Made by a program: the position numbers and the translations under genes. This document shows positions 45,922 through 53,293 of a stretch of DNA of 64,000 nt, piece after piece. The notes beneath the pieces were generated by a model. The model saw nothing but the letters and a program-made list of their open reading frames with translations. It was not told where the DNA came from and did no database searches. Every line of letters begins with the position of its first letter. Position 1 is the first letter of the stretch. This DNA comes from Lentisphaerota bacterium (GTDB taxonomy: Bacteria; Verrucomicrobiota; Lentisphaeria; Victivallales; Victivallaceae): the NCBI GenBank assembly GCA_015061745.1, contig SUWB01000007.1, forward strand, positions 30,571 to 94,570, read 5' to 3'.

Positions 45922-47634
45922 ATGGGTAACTTCTATTCCGACAACCGTGACCTTGTGTTCACGCTGAAAAATCTGGATCTTTCCGAAGCCGTCGGGCTGC
46001 TGGAAAATGATTATAAATTCTCTGCAACATATGCCGGTGCTCCGGTGGATTTTGCCGATGCTCTCGACAACTATGACCGCGTCCTCAGCGTGGTGGGCGA
46101 AGTCAGCTCCGACCGCATCGCTCCCAGATCCCGCGAAGTCGACCAGAACGGAGCAAAGTTCGCCGACGGTGTGGTAACCTATGATCCCCTGACCGTCCAG
46201 AACCTTAAGGATCTGGCCGCAGCCGGTGTTATGGGCGTTATGCTGCCTCACCAGTACGGCGGTCTCAACTTCCCTGTTTCTGTCTACACAATGATGACAG
46301 AGATGGTCTCCCGGGCCGATGCTTCACTGCAAAATATTTTCGGACTGCAGGACATTGCTGAAACGATCGCTGTTTTCGGCGACGATGCTCAGAAGGCTGA
46401 ATATCTGCCCCGTTTCTCAACCGGTGAATTTGACGGTGCTATGGACTTGACAGAGCCTGATTATGGTTCTGATCTTCCCGGTGTCCGTCTGCGTGCCTGG
46501 CAGGATGCCGACGGCAACTGGTTCCTCAACGGTATGAAGCGTTTTATCACCAATGGCTGTGCTCAGGTGCACCTGGTGCTGGCCCGTTCCGAAGACGGTA
46601 CCTCTGATGCCCGCGGACTTTCTATGTTCATCGCCGAAAAATGTCCTCAGCTGGTGGTTCGCCGTATTGAAGACAAGATGGGTATTCACGGCGTGGCCAC
46701 TTGCGAATTGCAGTTCAATGACGTTCCTGCGAAACTTGTGGGACAGCGTCGTATGGGATTGATCCGCTATGTTATGAGTCTGATGAACGGAGCCCGTGTC
46801 GCCATCAGTGCCCAGGCTGTGGGTATTGCCGAAGCGGCTTACCGTGAAGCCCGCAAATATGCTTCCGAGCGTGAACAGTTCAAGAGCACCATTGATAAAT
46901 TCCCTGCGATTTATTCTATGCTGAGCTCTATGAAGTGCAAACTCACTGCTGCCCGTGCGCTGCTTTATGAAACCACCCGCATCGTTGACCTGCGCAATGC
47001 TTATTCACACATTGTGGATCACGGCGAACCTACCGCCGAACAGCGTCAGCTCAAAAAATATTATGAGCGTGTGGCAGCTGAGCTGACTCCTATGTGCAAA
47101 GCTCTTTGTACCGAAAGTGCCAACCAGATCGCCTACGACACCATTCAGATCCACGGCGGAACCGGATATATGCGTGACTTCAATGCAGAGCGTTACTACC
47201 GCGATGCCCGTATCACCAATATTTACGAAGGCACCACCCAGCTTCAAGTTGTTGCCGCTATCGGCGGCGTCATCCAGCGTCATCTTGACACCCGGATCGC
47301 CGAAGTTGCAGCCGAAGTTGCCGGTGAAAAGCTTATTGCTCTCAAAGACAAACTTATGGAGCTCCTCGAAAAACAGCGTGAAGCAGTGAAGTTTGTTTCT
47401 TCCCTCAAGAATCCTGCCTATCACGACTTGATGGCACGGAATCTTGTGGAAATGGAAACCGTCATTTTTGTCGGTCTGCTGCTGCTCCGAGATGCTTCCA
47501 AGTGTGCTGACCGTGCCGCCGTGGCTGAACGCTATGTGCTTAACGGCATCCACGAATTCAATCTGCGTTATGCTCAGGTTATGTCCGGAGATGACACGCT
47601 GATTTCCAACAATCGTGATATCATTGATTACTGA
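45922..47634 (+). CDS. acyl-CoA dehydrogenase family protein
   Basis: A 570-residue FAD enzyme with the standard acyl-CoA dehydrogenase layout. MDLTEPDYGSDLPGVRL near residue 174 binds FAD/substrate, and the C-terminal GGTGYMRDFNAERYYRDARI and IYEGTTQLQ provide the FAD-binding and base-glutamate region near 435. An extra C-terminal helical part of about 130 residues extends it past the usual 380, as in the longer DUF-extended subfamily. It oxidises an acyl-CoA and would deliver electrons to EtfAB, encoded just upstream. The acyl substrate is unknown. Confidence 0.9.
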   Translation: MGNFYSDNRDLVFTLKNLDLSEAVGLLENDYKFSATYAGAPVDFADALDNYDRVLSVVGEVSSDRIAPRSREVDQNGAKFADGVVTYDPLTVQNLKDLAAAGVMGVMLPHQYGGLNFPVSVYTMMTEMVSRADASLQNIFGLQDIAETIAVFGDDAQKAEYLPRFSTGEFDGAMDLTEPDYGSDLPGVRLRAWQDADGNWFLNGMKRFITNGCAQVHLVLARSEDGTSDARGLSMFIAEKCPQLVVRRIEDKMGIHGVATCELQFNDVPAKLVGQRRMGLIRYVMSLMNGARVAISAQAVGIAEAAYREARKYASEREQFKSTIDKFPAIYSMLSSMKCKLTAARALLYETTRIVDLRNAYSHIVDHGEPTAEQRQLKKYYERVAAELTPMCKALCTESANQIAYDTIQIHGGTGYMRDFNAERYYRDARITNIYEGTTQLQVVAAIGGVIQRHLDTRIAEVAAEVAGEKLIALKDKLMELLEKQREAVKFVSSLKNPAYHDLMARNLVEMETVIFVGLLLLRDASKCADRAAVAERYVLNGIHEFNLRYAQVMSGDDTLISNNRDIIDY

Positions 47635-47651
47635 AGAAAGGAATTTTTTAT

Positions 47652-47912
47652 ATGAATAACGACTATCTCGCCAGAGCAAAAGAGCGTATTCCGGATCCCC
47701 AGATTCTTTCTGTTGTCGCTGCGAAACGTGCAAAACAGCTGGCTTTGGGAAAGGCTCGTCCGATGGTCAAATGTGATTCAAAGCAGATTCTTGATGTGGC
47801 TCTGCTTGAAATCGCTGAAGGCCTTTTGACGTATGAATTTGTCACTCCCGGCACCAAGTCTGAGCTTTCTGAAGCTGACGTAAACGTGACTGAAAACAGC
47901 GAGCAGGAATAA
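47652..47912 (+). CDS. rpoZ: DNA-directed RNA polymerase omega subunit
   Basis: This 86-residue protein matches the omega subunit, which helps assemble RNA polymerase. The ARAKERIPDPQILSVVAAKR segment at the N-terminus and the VALLEIAEGLLTYEF helix are typical. It follows the acyl-CoA dehydrogenase by 17 bp and precedes purE by 4 bp. An odd place: rpoZ is more commonly next to gmk, which here lies at 35406. Confidence 0.85.
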   Translation: MNNDYLARAKERIPDPQILSVVAAKRAKQLALGKARPMVKCDSKQILDVALLEIAEGLLTYEFVTPGTKSELSEADVNVTENSEQE

Positions 47913-47916
47913 GATT

Positions 47917-48426
47917 ATGAATAATATTCCTGTTGCAATTGTAATGGGAAGCAAAAGCGACCTGGACATCGTCCAGGGCGCTTTTGATATCCTTGACAAG
48001 TTTGGTGTAAAGTTTACTGCCCGTGTTCTTTCTGCTCACCGCACCCCCGCTGAAGCTGCGGAATTTGCGGCCAATGCAGAAAATAACGGTTACAAAGTAA
48101 TCATTTGTGCCGCCGGTATGGCCGCCCATTTGGGTGGTGTTATCGCAGCACATACGGTTCTTCCGGTCGTCGGTATCCCTGTTGCTTCTGCTCCGTTCAA
48201 CGGTATGGATGCCCTGTTTTCCATCGTTCAAATGCCTCCCGGCATTCCGGTAGCAGCAGTTACTGCCGGTAAAGCCGGCGGCAAAAATGCGGCTCTTTAT
48301 GCCATTTCCATTTTAGCCTTGAACGATCAGGAACTCGCAGAAAAACTTCATAATTTCCGCAAAGAACAACAGGCTCAGGTCCTGGCAGCCGATACTGAAT
48401 TGCAGGAACAGCTTAAGAACCGCTGA
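47917..48426 (+). CDS. purE: 5-(carboxyamino)imidazole ribonucleotide mutase
   Basis: PurE class I rearranges N5-CAIR to CAIR in purine synthesis. The 169-residue protein has VAIVMGSKSDLDIV at the N-terminus, SAHRTPAEAAEF near residue 42 and the GMAAHLGGVIAAHT block near 67 with the catalytic histidine. Length is normal for class I. No purK is adjacent. It lies 4 bp after rpoZ. Confidence 0.95.
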   Translation: MNNIPVAIVMGSKSDLDIVQGAFDILDKFGVKFTARVLSAHRTPAEAAEFAANAENNGYKVIICAAGMAAHLGGVIAAHTVLPVVGIPVASAPFNGMDALFSIVQMPPGIPVAAVTAGKAGGKNAALYAISILALNDQELAEKLHNFRKEQQAQVLAADTELQEQLKNR

Positions 48427-48428
48427 AA

Positions 48429-49031
48429 ATGAATATTTCAAGCTTTATCGGATTTGTCATCAAGCTCTTTTTGCTTTTGACCCCTTTCTTTATTCTTTCG
48501 TTGTTTATCGCAACGACACAGCATATGGAAACAAAAGCAAGAAAAAAACTTGCACTGCGGGTTGGAGTGGCTGTAACTGTGATCTCGTTGATCATCTTCC
48601 TTTTCGGTGAGTTGATTTTCAAGTATCTGGGCATCACGCTCCACGCGTTCCGTATCGGCTGCGGATTGGTTCTGATGCTGAGCGGTATTGATCTTGTCCG
48701 TGAATCAGGCACTCCCAAAGCCCGTGAGCTCGAAGACGGTGACGACCCGGCCGTTGTGCCCCTGGCTCTGCCTTGCACAGTAGGCCCCGGCACCATTGGA
48801 ACTCTTCTTGTTATGGGTTCCGAAGTCACAGGCAATACAGAACGTCTTTGGAATTGTGCTGCAATCGTCCTCGCCTGCGCCGGAGTTGGATTGATGCTCT
48901 ACTTTTCACACGGTGTCGCTCACACACTCAAAGAAAGGGGAGTCAAGATCCTGAGCAAATTGACGGGAATGTATCTGGTCGCCCTGGCTGCCCAAATTAT
49001 GGCTGACGGTGTTTGCGGCTTTCTGAAATGA
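48429..49031 (+). CDS. MarC family integral membrane protein
   Basis: A 200-residue protein with six hydrophobic helices in the MarC/UPF0056 pattern. Typical are the PFFILSLFIATT first helix and the LPCTVGPGTIGTLLV motif near residue 115. The family role is not settled; it was once linked to multiple antibiotic resistance. Its stop overlaps the next start (ATGA), and it follows purE by 2 bp. Confidence 0.85.
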   Translation: MNISSFIGFVIKLFLLLTPFFILSLFIATTQHMETKARKKLALRVGVAVTVISLIIFLFGELIFKYLGITLHAFRIGCGLVLMLSGIDLVRESGTPKARELEDGDDPAVVPLALPCTVGPGTIGTLLVMGSEVTGNTERLWNCAAIVLACAGVGLMLYFSHGVAHTLKERGVKILSKLTGMYLVALAAQIMADGVCGFLK

Positions 49032-50251
49032 AAAAAATTTCCGCATTCCTTAAAAGCCGGGATAATGCACTGGCAGGCTCCTGGATGATCAATTCCATAG
49101 CCTATTCCATAGTTTACCCATTTATCCCGGTATATCTTCATCAAACCCGCAATCTGCCTATGGAGCAGGCGGGTTTGATTTTTCCTATTATGGCCTCGGC
49201 CAGTATTTTTTTGCCTCCTCTTGCAGGCTGGCTCTCGGATCATTACCCCCGAACCAATCTTATGCGCATAGGGCAGGGGGGGCGCGCCTGTCTGTTTCTG
49301 CTGCTGGCTTTAATGATCTCTATTGAAGCCCCTTTTTGGGTATTTTGCATCCTTTTCTTTCTTAATTCCGGTACAGGTGTTATTTTTGAAAACAGTGCTG
49401 ATGCTTATTTAAGTTCCTTTACCACCAAAGAAGAACGTCCACGTTCTTACAGCAAACTCAGAATCGGAACCAACATCGGTTGGGCGTTGGGACCGGCGGC
49501 AGGAGCATTCCTTGCATCTTGGCCGTATGAATTGCTCTTTGTTATTACGGCCTGCATCTGTATTGGCTCTGAGCGTTTTATCAGATACGTTCTTCCGGAA
49601 ACCAGCCGCACTCCCAAAGATCCCGTCTTAACATCCATTTCAAATAACAGGGCAGGGGGGCTTTGGAAAGATCATTACATTCTGGCAATTCTTGCCGGAG
49701 TCTTTTTACTGGTACTTCTCTCGGCTCAACTTTATTCCGTCTTATCTGTCTATGCCACAAAAGTCGTTGCTCTTTCACGCAGGGAATTGGGATTTGTCTA
49801 CTTTTTCAACGGTTTTACTGTTATTCTCGGCCAGCTTCCTGTTACAGCATTGATGAGTAAGTTAAAAATTTCCCATAACTGGCGTTTGGTTATTGGTGCA
49901 GTGTTTTATTTTTGCGGCTATTTTTATTTGGGATTCGCAAAAAACTTCATTGACGTTGTCTGTTCAGTCATCATTCTCACCTGCGGTGAACTGATTGTTC
50001 AAGTGGCTATTTATGCTGTAATCACAGCTGCTGCTCCTGCTGACCGGGTTGGCAGATACCTTTCCGGTTGGGTTTTTGTCAGAGGATCTGCCGCTGCTCT
50101 TGGGCCTTATATCGGTTCTTTGCTTTTTGCACGCCTTACAAATTTCCCGATTCTCCTCTGGGGAATCCTGGCAAGTTTCGGAGCAGCCTCCGCAATTGTC
50201 TTTGCGGTTACAGCTCTGTTGCGTACCGATAAAACTTCCCGGGCTGCCTGA
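49028..50251 (+). CDS. major facilitator superfamily transporter
   Basis: The 407-residue protein has about twelve membrane helices. The MFS loop 2-3 signature appears as GWLSDHYPRTNLMR near residue 63, and the N-terminal half is best conserved. The substrate is unknown: sugar or drug efflux are both possible. The ATG at 49028 overlaps the marC stop and is preferred over an upstream frame. It is the last gene before the terminus region; its stop codon lies in the first copy of a short direct repeat. Confidence 0.82.
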   Translation: MKKISAFLKSRDNALAGSWMINSIAYSIVYPFIPVYLHQTRNLPMEQAGLIFPIMASASIFLPPLAGWLSDHYPRTNLMRIGQGGRACLFLLLALMISIEAPFWVFCILFFLNSGTGVIFENSADAYLSSFTTKEERPRSYSKLRIGTNIGWALGPAAGAFLASWPYELLFVITACICIGSERFIRYVLPETSRTPKDPVLTSISNNRAGGLWKDHYILAILAGVFLLVLLSAQLYSVLSVYATKVVALSRRELGFVYFFNGFTVILGQLPVTALMSKLKISHNWRLVIGAVFYFCGYFYLGFAKNFIDVVCSVIILTCGELIVQVAIYAVITAAAPADRVGRYLSGWVFVRGSAAALGPYIGSLLFARLTNFPILLWGILASFGAASAIVFAVTALLRTDKTSRAA

Positions 50252-50386
50252 TTTTATGACAGGGCAGGGGGGAACGCTCCTTTTTGCTCCCTGCCCCCGC
50301 CAATCAAAGCTGTCCCACTTCACGGCAGAAAGAACAGTTCCGGCAGGCAAAAACAGGAATCAATAACAATCCGGGCTGCCTGATTT
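50239..50386. repeat. pair of 16-bp direct repeats at the end of the MFS gene
   Basis: CCGGGCTGCCTGATTT occurs at 50239-50254, across the MFS stop codon, and again at 50371-50386. Both copies are followed by G-rich octamers of the KOPS type. This looks like a local duplication. Confidence 0.5.
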
Positions 50387-50769
50387 ATATCGTTCTTTTC
50401 ATCTCCTCCAGAAAGACAGGGGCAGGGCAGTACAGTATTCTGCTCGCCCCCCCCCTTCCTCGCCCCATTGCCTCTTTTTACACGGACAGTAATTCTGTCG
50501 AAGGCTCTCAAACTCCCTTCTCTTGGCACCATAGTCCTGCGTTCGGGGACTTCAACACTCCGGCCCCTTAAATAGAATATGATACCAACAGTTTCTTTCC
50601 GCAGCTGTCACACTCCAACACCTCTTTACACTCTCTTTCCCGTCAAACAAACGCTATTAACCTGCCAAAAAATCATTATCAAGTTATTAACAGTTCTTAT
50701 AAACATATTCATAACAAACTGACAATAAACAACTTACTATTAACAAAAGCAAACAAGCACCTCTCATTA

Positions 50770-50797
50770 ACTTAACATAACATACATTATGCGACAT
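50770..50797 (-). other. dif: putative dif site (XerCD recombination site)
   Basis: Read on the - strand: XerC-like arm ATGTCGCATAA, 6-bp centre TGTATG, XerD-like arm TTATGTTAAGT. Against E. coli dif (from memory) the right arm matches at 10 of 11, the left arm at 7 of 11 with CGCATAA intact, and the centre at 5 of 6. dif is where XerC and XerD resolve chromosome dimers at the terminus. The flip of octamers GGGNAGGG around it supports this strongly. Confidence 0.8.
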
Positions 50798-50994
50798 TAT
50801 ATATATTGCCTTTATCCCCCTTTTTCAAGCCCGTTAAGACCGACCTTTTTTCAGACGGGTCGGGACACTCAAGATATTATCCTGCCAACAGCGTCGCTGC
50901 AAACCCCATTGCGAGCAATCGCATCAAAAGAACAATTTTCGAGGAATATATTTATAGAACAGGCGCGCGCGAGAGAAAAAAACAACAAATTAAT

Positions 50995-51022
50995 TTGCTT
51001 TTTTGAATTACGATGTTATATT
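50995..51022 (+). promoter_or_regulatory. promoter of the PfkB-family kinase
   Basis: TTGCTT (50995-51000) and TATATT (51017-51022) are 16 bp apart, about 45 bp before the ATG at 51068. Confidence 0.55.
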
Positions 51023-51067
51023 AAGGAGTGTTCTGAATTCACAGACCCAACATAAAGGAATAAAAAA

Positions 51068-52147
51068 ATGTCTCTGGAACTCAAAAAAGATGCAAAGTAT
51101 GCCCTGCTGGTCCCCACCAGTATGGGAATCCGTTTGACCCCTGCTGATGCTCAGCCCTTCCACTGCAGCGACACTTTCAAGATGCAGGTCACCAGTGCCG
51201 AAACCAACGTTGCAAGCGTTGTTTCTTATCTCGGCCTGCCCGTTAAGGTTCTGACCGCTTTTGTCAAAGGCAGCCCCATTGCCCGTATGATCAAAGACAA
51301 TCTGGCCAGCCGCCATATGGATTACGAAGGTCCCGAATTTGAACAGGGCGGCCCCTGGGGGTTCCGTCATCAGTTCAACCTTGCCGACAGTGGTTACGGC
51401 AGCCGCGGTCCCCGCGTTCAGAATGACCGTGCCGGCGAAGTCGGCCGTATGCTCAATGTCAAAGATTTTGACCTTGACCGTATCTTCGGTCAGGAAGGTG
51501 TCCAGATCGTTCACCTTTCCGGTCTGATCGCCGCCCTCTCTCCCGACACCAGCCGTTTCTGCCTTGAAATCGCCCGTGCCGCCAAGAAATATGGTTCCAA
51601 GATCTCCTTTGACTTGAACTACCGTGCTTCTTTCTGGAAAGATCGTGAAGAAGAACTTTCTGCCATCTTTGCTGAAATCGCCAGCCTTGCCGACGTTCTC
51701 ATCGGTAACGAAGAAGACTTCCAGCTCTGCCTCAAGATCCAGGGCCCCGAAGCCGGCGGTAAAGGTATCACCGAAAAGATTGAAAACTTCAAAGAGATGG
51801 TCACCCGCGTCAAGGCCGCCTACCCCAATGCCTATGCTTTCGCCACTACTCTGCGTCAGGTCATCAACACCAACTGCCACCTCTGGGGTGCCATCACCAA
51901 TGTCAACGGCGAATGGGCTGTTGTTGAGCCCCGTGAAATCCACGTTCTCGACCGTATCGGCGGCGGTGACGGATTTGTGGGCGGCTTCCTCTATTCCATT
52001 CTCAAAGGCTGGGAACCTGAAAAATGGATCCAGTTCGGATGGGCTACCGGTGCTCTTGCCACCACCCACCTGACTGACTACGGTCAGCCTGCTGACGAAG
52101 AACAGGTTTGGAGCATCTGGGCCGGAAACGCCCGCGTCAAACGCTGA
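51068..52147 (+). CDS. PfkB-family carbohydrate kinase, KDG-kinase-like
   Basis: This 359-residue ribokinase-fold kinase resembles 2-dehydro-3-deoxygluconate kinase. Visible are SDTFKMQVTSAETNVASVVS near residue 35 for sugar binding, DLNYRASFW near 182, IGNEEDF near 214 and the catalytic DRIGGGDGFVGGFLY near 299, with the base aspartate. Such a kinase would feed the Entner-Doudoroff pathway or uronate breakdown. AAGGAA precedes the ATG. Codon use looks more biased to C-ending codons than its neighbours, which suggests high expression. It stands alone between the terminus and the repeats. Confidence 0.85.
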   Translation: MSLELKKDAKYALLVPTSMGIRLTPADAQPFHCSDTFKMQVTSAETNVASVVSYLGLPVKVLTAFVKGSPIARMIKDNLASRHMDYEGPEFEQGGPWGFRHQFNLADSGYGSRGPRVQNDRAGEVGRMLNVKDFDLDRIFGQEGVQIVHLSGLIAALSPDTSRFCLEIARAAKKYGSKISFDLNYRASFWKDREEELSAIFAEIASLADVLIGNEEDFQLCLKIQGPEAGGKGITEKIENFKEMVTRVKAAYPNAYAFATTLRQVINTNCHLWGAITNVNGEWAVVEPREIHVLDRIGGGDGFVGGFLYSILKGWEPEKWIQFGWATGALATTHLTDYGQPADEEQVWSIWAGNARVKR

Positions 52148-52172
52148 TCTCCCCTGCCCTTACACAAAAAAG

Positions 52173-52200
52173 CCGGAACCTTACAAGGTTCCGGTTTTTT
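52173..52200 (+). terminator. terminator of the kinase gene
   Basis: A perfect 10-bp stem, CCGGAACCTT (52173-52182) with AAGGTTCCGG (52185-52194), is followed by six T. Confidence 0.85.
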
Positions 52201-52210
52201 ATATATTACA

Positions 52211-52239
52211 CTGTTTCCGACAAAGGTCGGTAAAAAAAG
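52211..52239 (+). repeat. short structured repeat, copy A (outer left)
   Basis: The copy reads CTGTTTCCGACAAAGGTCGG and then a short A run. CCGAC/GTCGG gives a small hairpin. It pairs in inverted orientation with copy C at 53247, about 25 of 28 bases identical. Confidence 0.6.
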
Positions 52240-52320
52240 ATTGAAAGAGTTGAGGCGGTAAAAAGCTCTATATTTTCAAAGCGGTCAACACAATTCACAT
52301 TGCCCTGACTGCTTTTATTA

Positions 52321-52355
52321 AAAGGCTCTATTCCCGACATAGGGAGGTGAAAAAA
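52321..52355 (+). repeat. short structured repeat, copy B (inner left)
   Basis: AAAGGCTCTATTCCCGACAT and the following AGGGAGGT are the inverted match of copy E at 53065. It flanks the zinc-finger gene. Confidence 0.55.
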
Positions 52356-52370
52356 TATTCTTTATCCTGA

Positions 52371-52460
52371 AATCTTTTCACCGACAGAGATGAAAATGTT
52401 AAAATAGCCAAAGAAGCAAAAACACTGGGACTTCAAATTGATTGGTGTAAAAATGAATAA
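52371..52460 (+). pseudogene. possible tail of a lost gene upstream of the zinc-finger gene
   Basis: After a TGA at 52368 an open frame encodes about 29 residues, beginning NLFTDRDENVKIAKEAK and ending DWCKNE at a TAA that overlaps the next ATG by a few bases. That overlap is typical of paired genes, such as toxin with antitoxin. No start codon is available, so it may be the remnant of a partner broken by repeat B. I do not recognise the family. Confidence 0.25.
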
Positions 52461-52926
52461 ATACGATTCAATGGAATATTGTCCTGATTGTCATAAGAAA
52501 ATGGTAGAAACAACGGTATATGAAAAATACTGTTCAGATATTGGTGAAACAATCACTGTTATGAATTGTGAACCATATTTGACATGCCCTGATGGATGTA
52601 TTGCTCATGTGCCAGGGGAAGTTCTGGACGCTTTTCGCTTGCAAATTCAAGAAAGAATTGAAGAATGGATATTTAATAGAATACAATCTTTCGATGATTT
52701 CTCCAAACTTTTTTATACAAAGGCACAAGCACTTGCCTATATTAAACGACAGGCAAAAGTAATTTCTTGCAACGATACACGATTTAATCCACAAGTCATT
52801 AATAATGTTATTGACATACTTTGTTTTCATGTTTGTATTTGTGGGCAGAAATTCTATTTAAAGAAAAGCGTAAAGAAGTACTGCTTGTATTTTAATGGAT
52901 TGTTTCCACTCTTTGAAGGTTTCTAA
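52453..52926 (+). CDS. small zinc-finger protein (YgiT-like), probably acquired
   Basis: A 157-residue protein with an N-terminal zinc-ribbon-like set: CPDCHKK near residue 9, then a TCPDGC pair near 43, and further cysteines near the C-terminus (CFHVCICGQ). The N-terminal half resembles YgiT/MqsA-type antitoxins; the middle is helical (ALAYIKRQAKV, NPQVINNVIDIL). The gene is clearly more AT-rich than its neighbours and is framed by nested inverted repeats, suggesting transfer. The ATG at 52453 has no strong ribosome site. Function is not known. Confidence 0.5.
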   Translation: MNKYDSMEYCPDCHKKMVETTVYEKYCSDIGETITVMNCEPYLTCPDGCIAHVPGEVLDAFRLQIQERIEEWIFNRIQSFDDFSKLFYTKAQALAYIKRQAKVISCNDTRFNPQVINNVIDILCFHVCICGQKFYLKKSVKKYCLYFNGLFPLFEGF

Positions 52927-53064
52927 TTTTTGAAACTGATTCTTATATAATTGATTCCTTGTGCGACGTGGAAACTTAGAACTTATCCCTAAATATTTGC
53001 AAATAAAAACATTGGATATTTTTTATCAAGAATTTTGATCACGGTAGAATATTCTGTAAGCAGT

Positions 53065-53093
53065 TACCTGCCCATATTGGGAACAGAGCGTTT
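53065..53093 (-). repeat. short structured repeat, copy E (inner right)
   Basis: Read on the - strand it is AAACGCTCTGTTCCCAATAT followed by GGGCAGGTA, close to copy B. CCC/GGG forms the hairpin. Confidence 0.55.
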
Positions 53094-53147
53094 ATTTTTG
53101 AAAATTCAAAAATGAAAAGCGTTACTGAAAAAGGTTTGGGATCCACC

Positions 53148-53171
53148 TTCGCCAAGGCTACGGCGGACAAG
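53148..53171 (+). repeat. short CGCC-rich repeat
   Basis: TTCGCCAAGGCTACGGCGGA and the following ACAAG make an imperfect palindrome. I recall very similar sequences dispersed in several environmental bacterial genomes, often read as FAKATADK in protein predictions; this recollection needs a database check. Confidence 0.4.
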
Positions 53172-53182
53172 AAAGAACGTGG

Positions 53183-53247
53183 GGTTTGGGGCGGGGGAAA
53201 AAGACCTTTCCTCAAAGGGCTTTTCCACCGCCCCAATTCCCCAAACC
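53183..53247 (+). repeat. long hairpin next to repeat C
   Basis: GGTTTGGGG (53183-53191) pairs with CCCCAAACC (53239-53247); inside, GGGGCGG and CCGCCCC (about 53188-53234) extend it and CCTTT/AAAGG makes the tip. A T run follows on the + strand, so it could also stop transcription. Confidence 0.5.
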
Positions 53248-53274
53248 TTTTTTACCGATCTTTGTCGGGAACAG
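53247..53274 (-). repeat. short structured repeat, copy C (outer right)
   Basis: On the - strand it reads CTGTTCCCGACAAAGATCGG and then a run of A, the inverted mate of copy A at 52211. Confidence 0.6.
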
Positions 53275-53293
53275 CACTTATTGAAAAAGAATT

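Larger units (their letters stand above)
50252..51067. other. 816-bp gene-free AT-rich terminus region
   Basis: No coding frame is convincing. The left part (50252-50640) is C-rich on the + strand and has an inverted pair GGGCAGGG (50262-50269)/CCCTGCCC (50289-50296). The part at 50640-50800 is strongly AT-rich, with ATTAAC at 50656, 50686, 50739 and 50766, and ends at the dif-like site. The right part leads to the kinase promoter at 50995. Confidence 0.7.

Noticed and set aside
50680..50700. A DnaA-box-like TTATTAACA, which could suggest an origin of replication
   Set aside because: It has one mismatch, is single, and no dnaA, dnaN or gidA gene is near. The dif-like site and the converging octamers argue for a terminus.
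52347..52460. GTG-started frame with an in-frame TGA, possibly selenocysteine
   Set aside because: No SECIS-like hairpin follows the TGA, and the frame is only about 37 codons. A broken gene is simpler.
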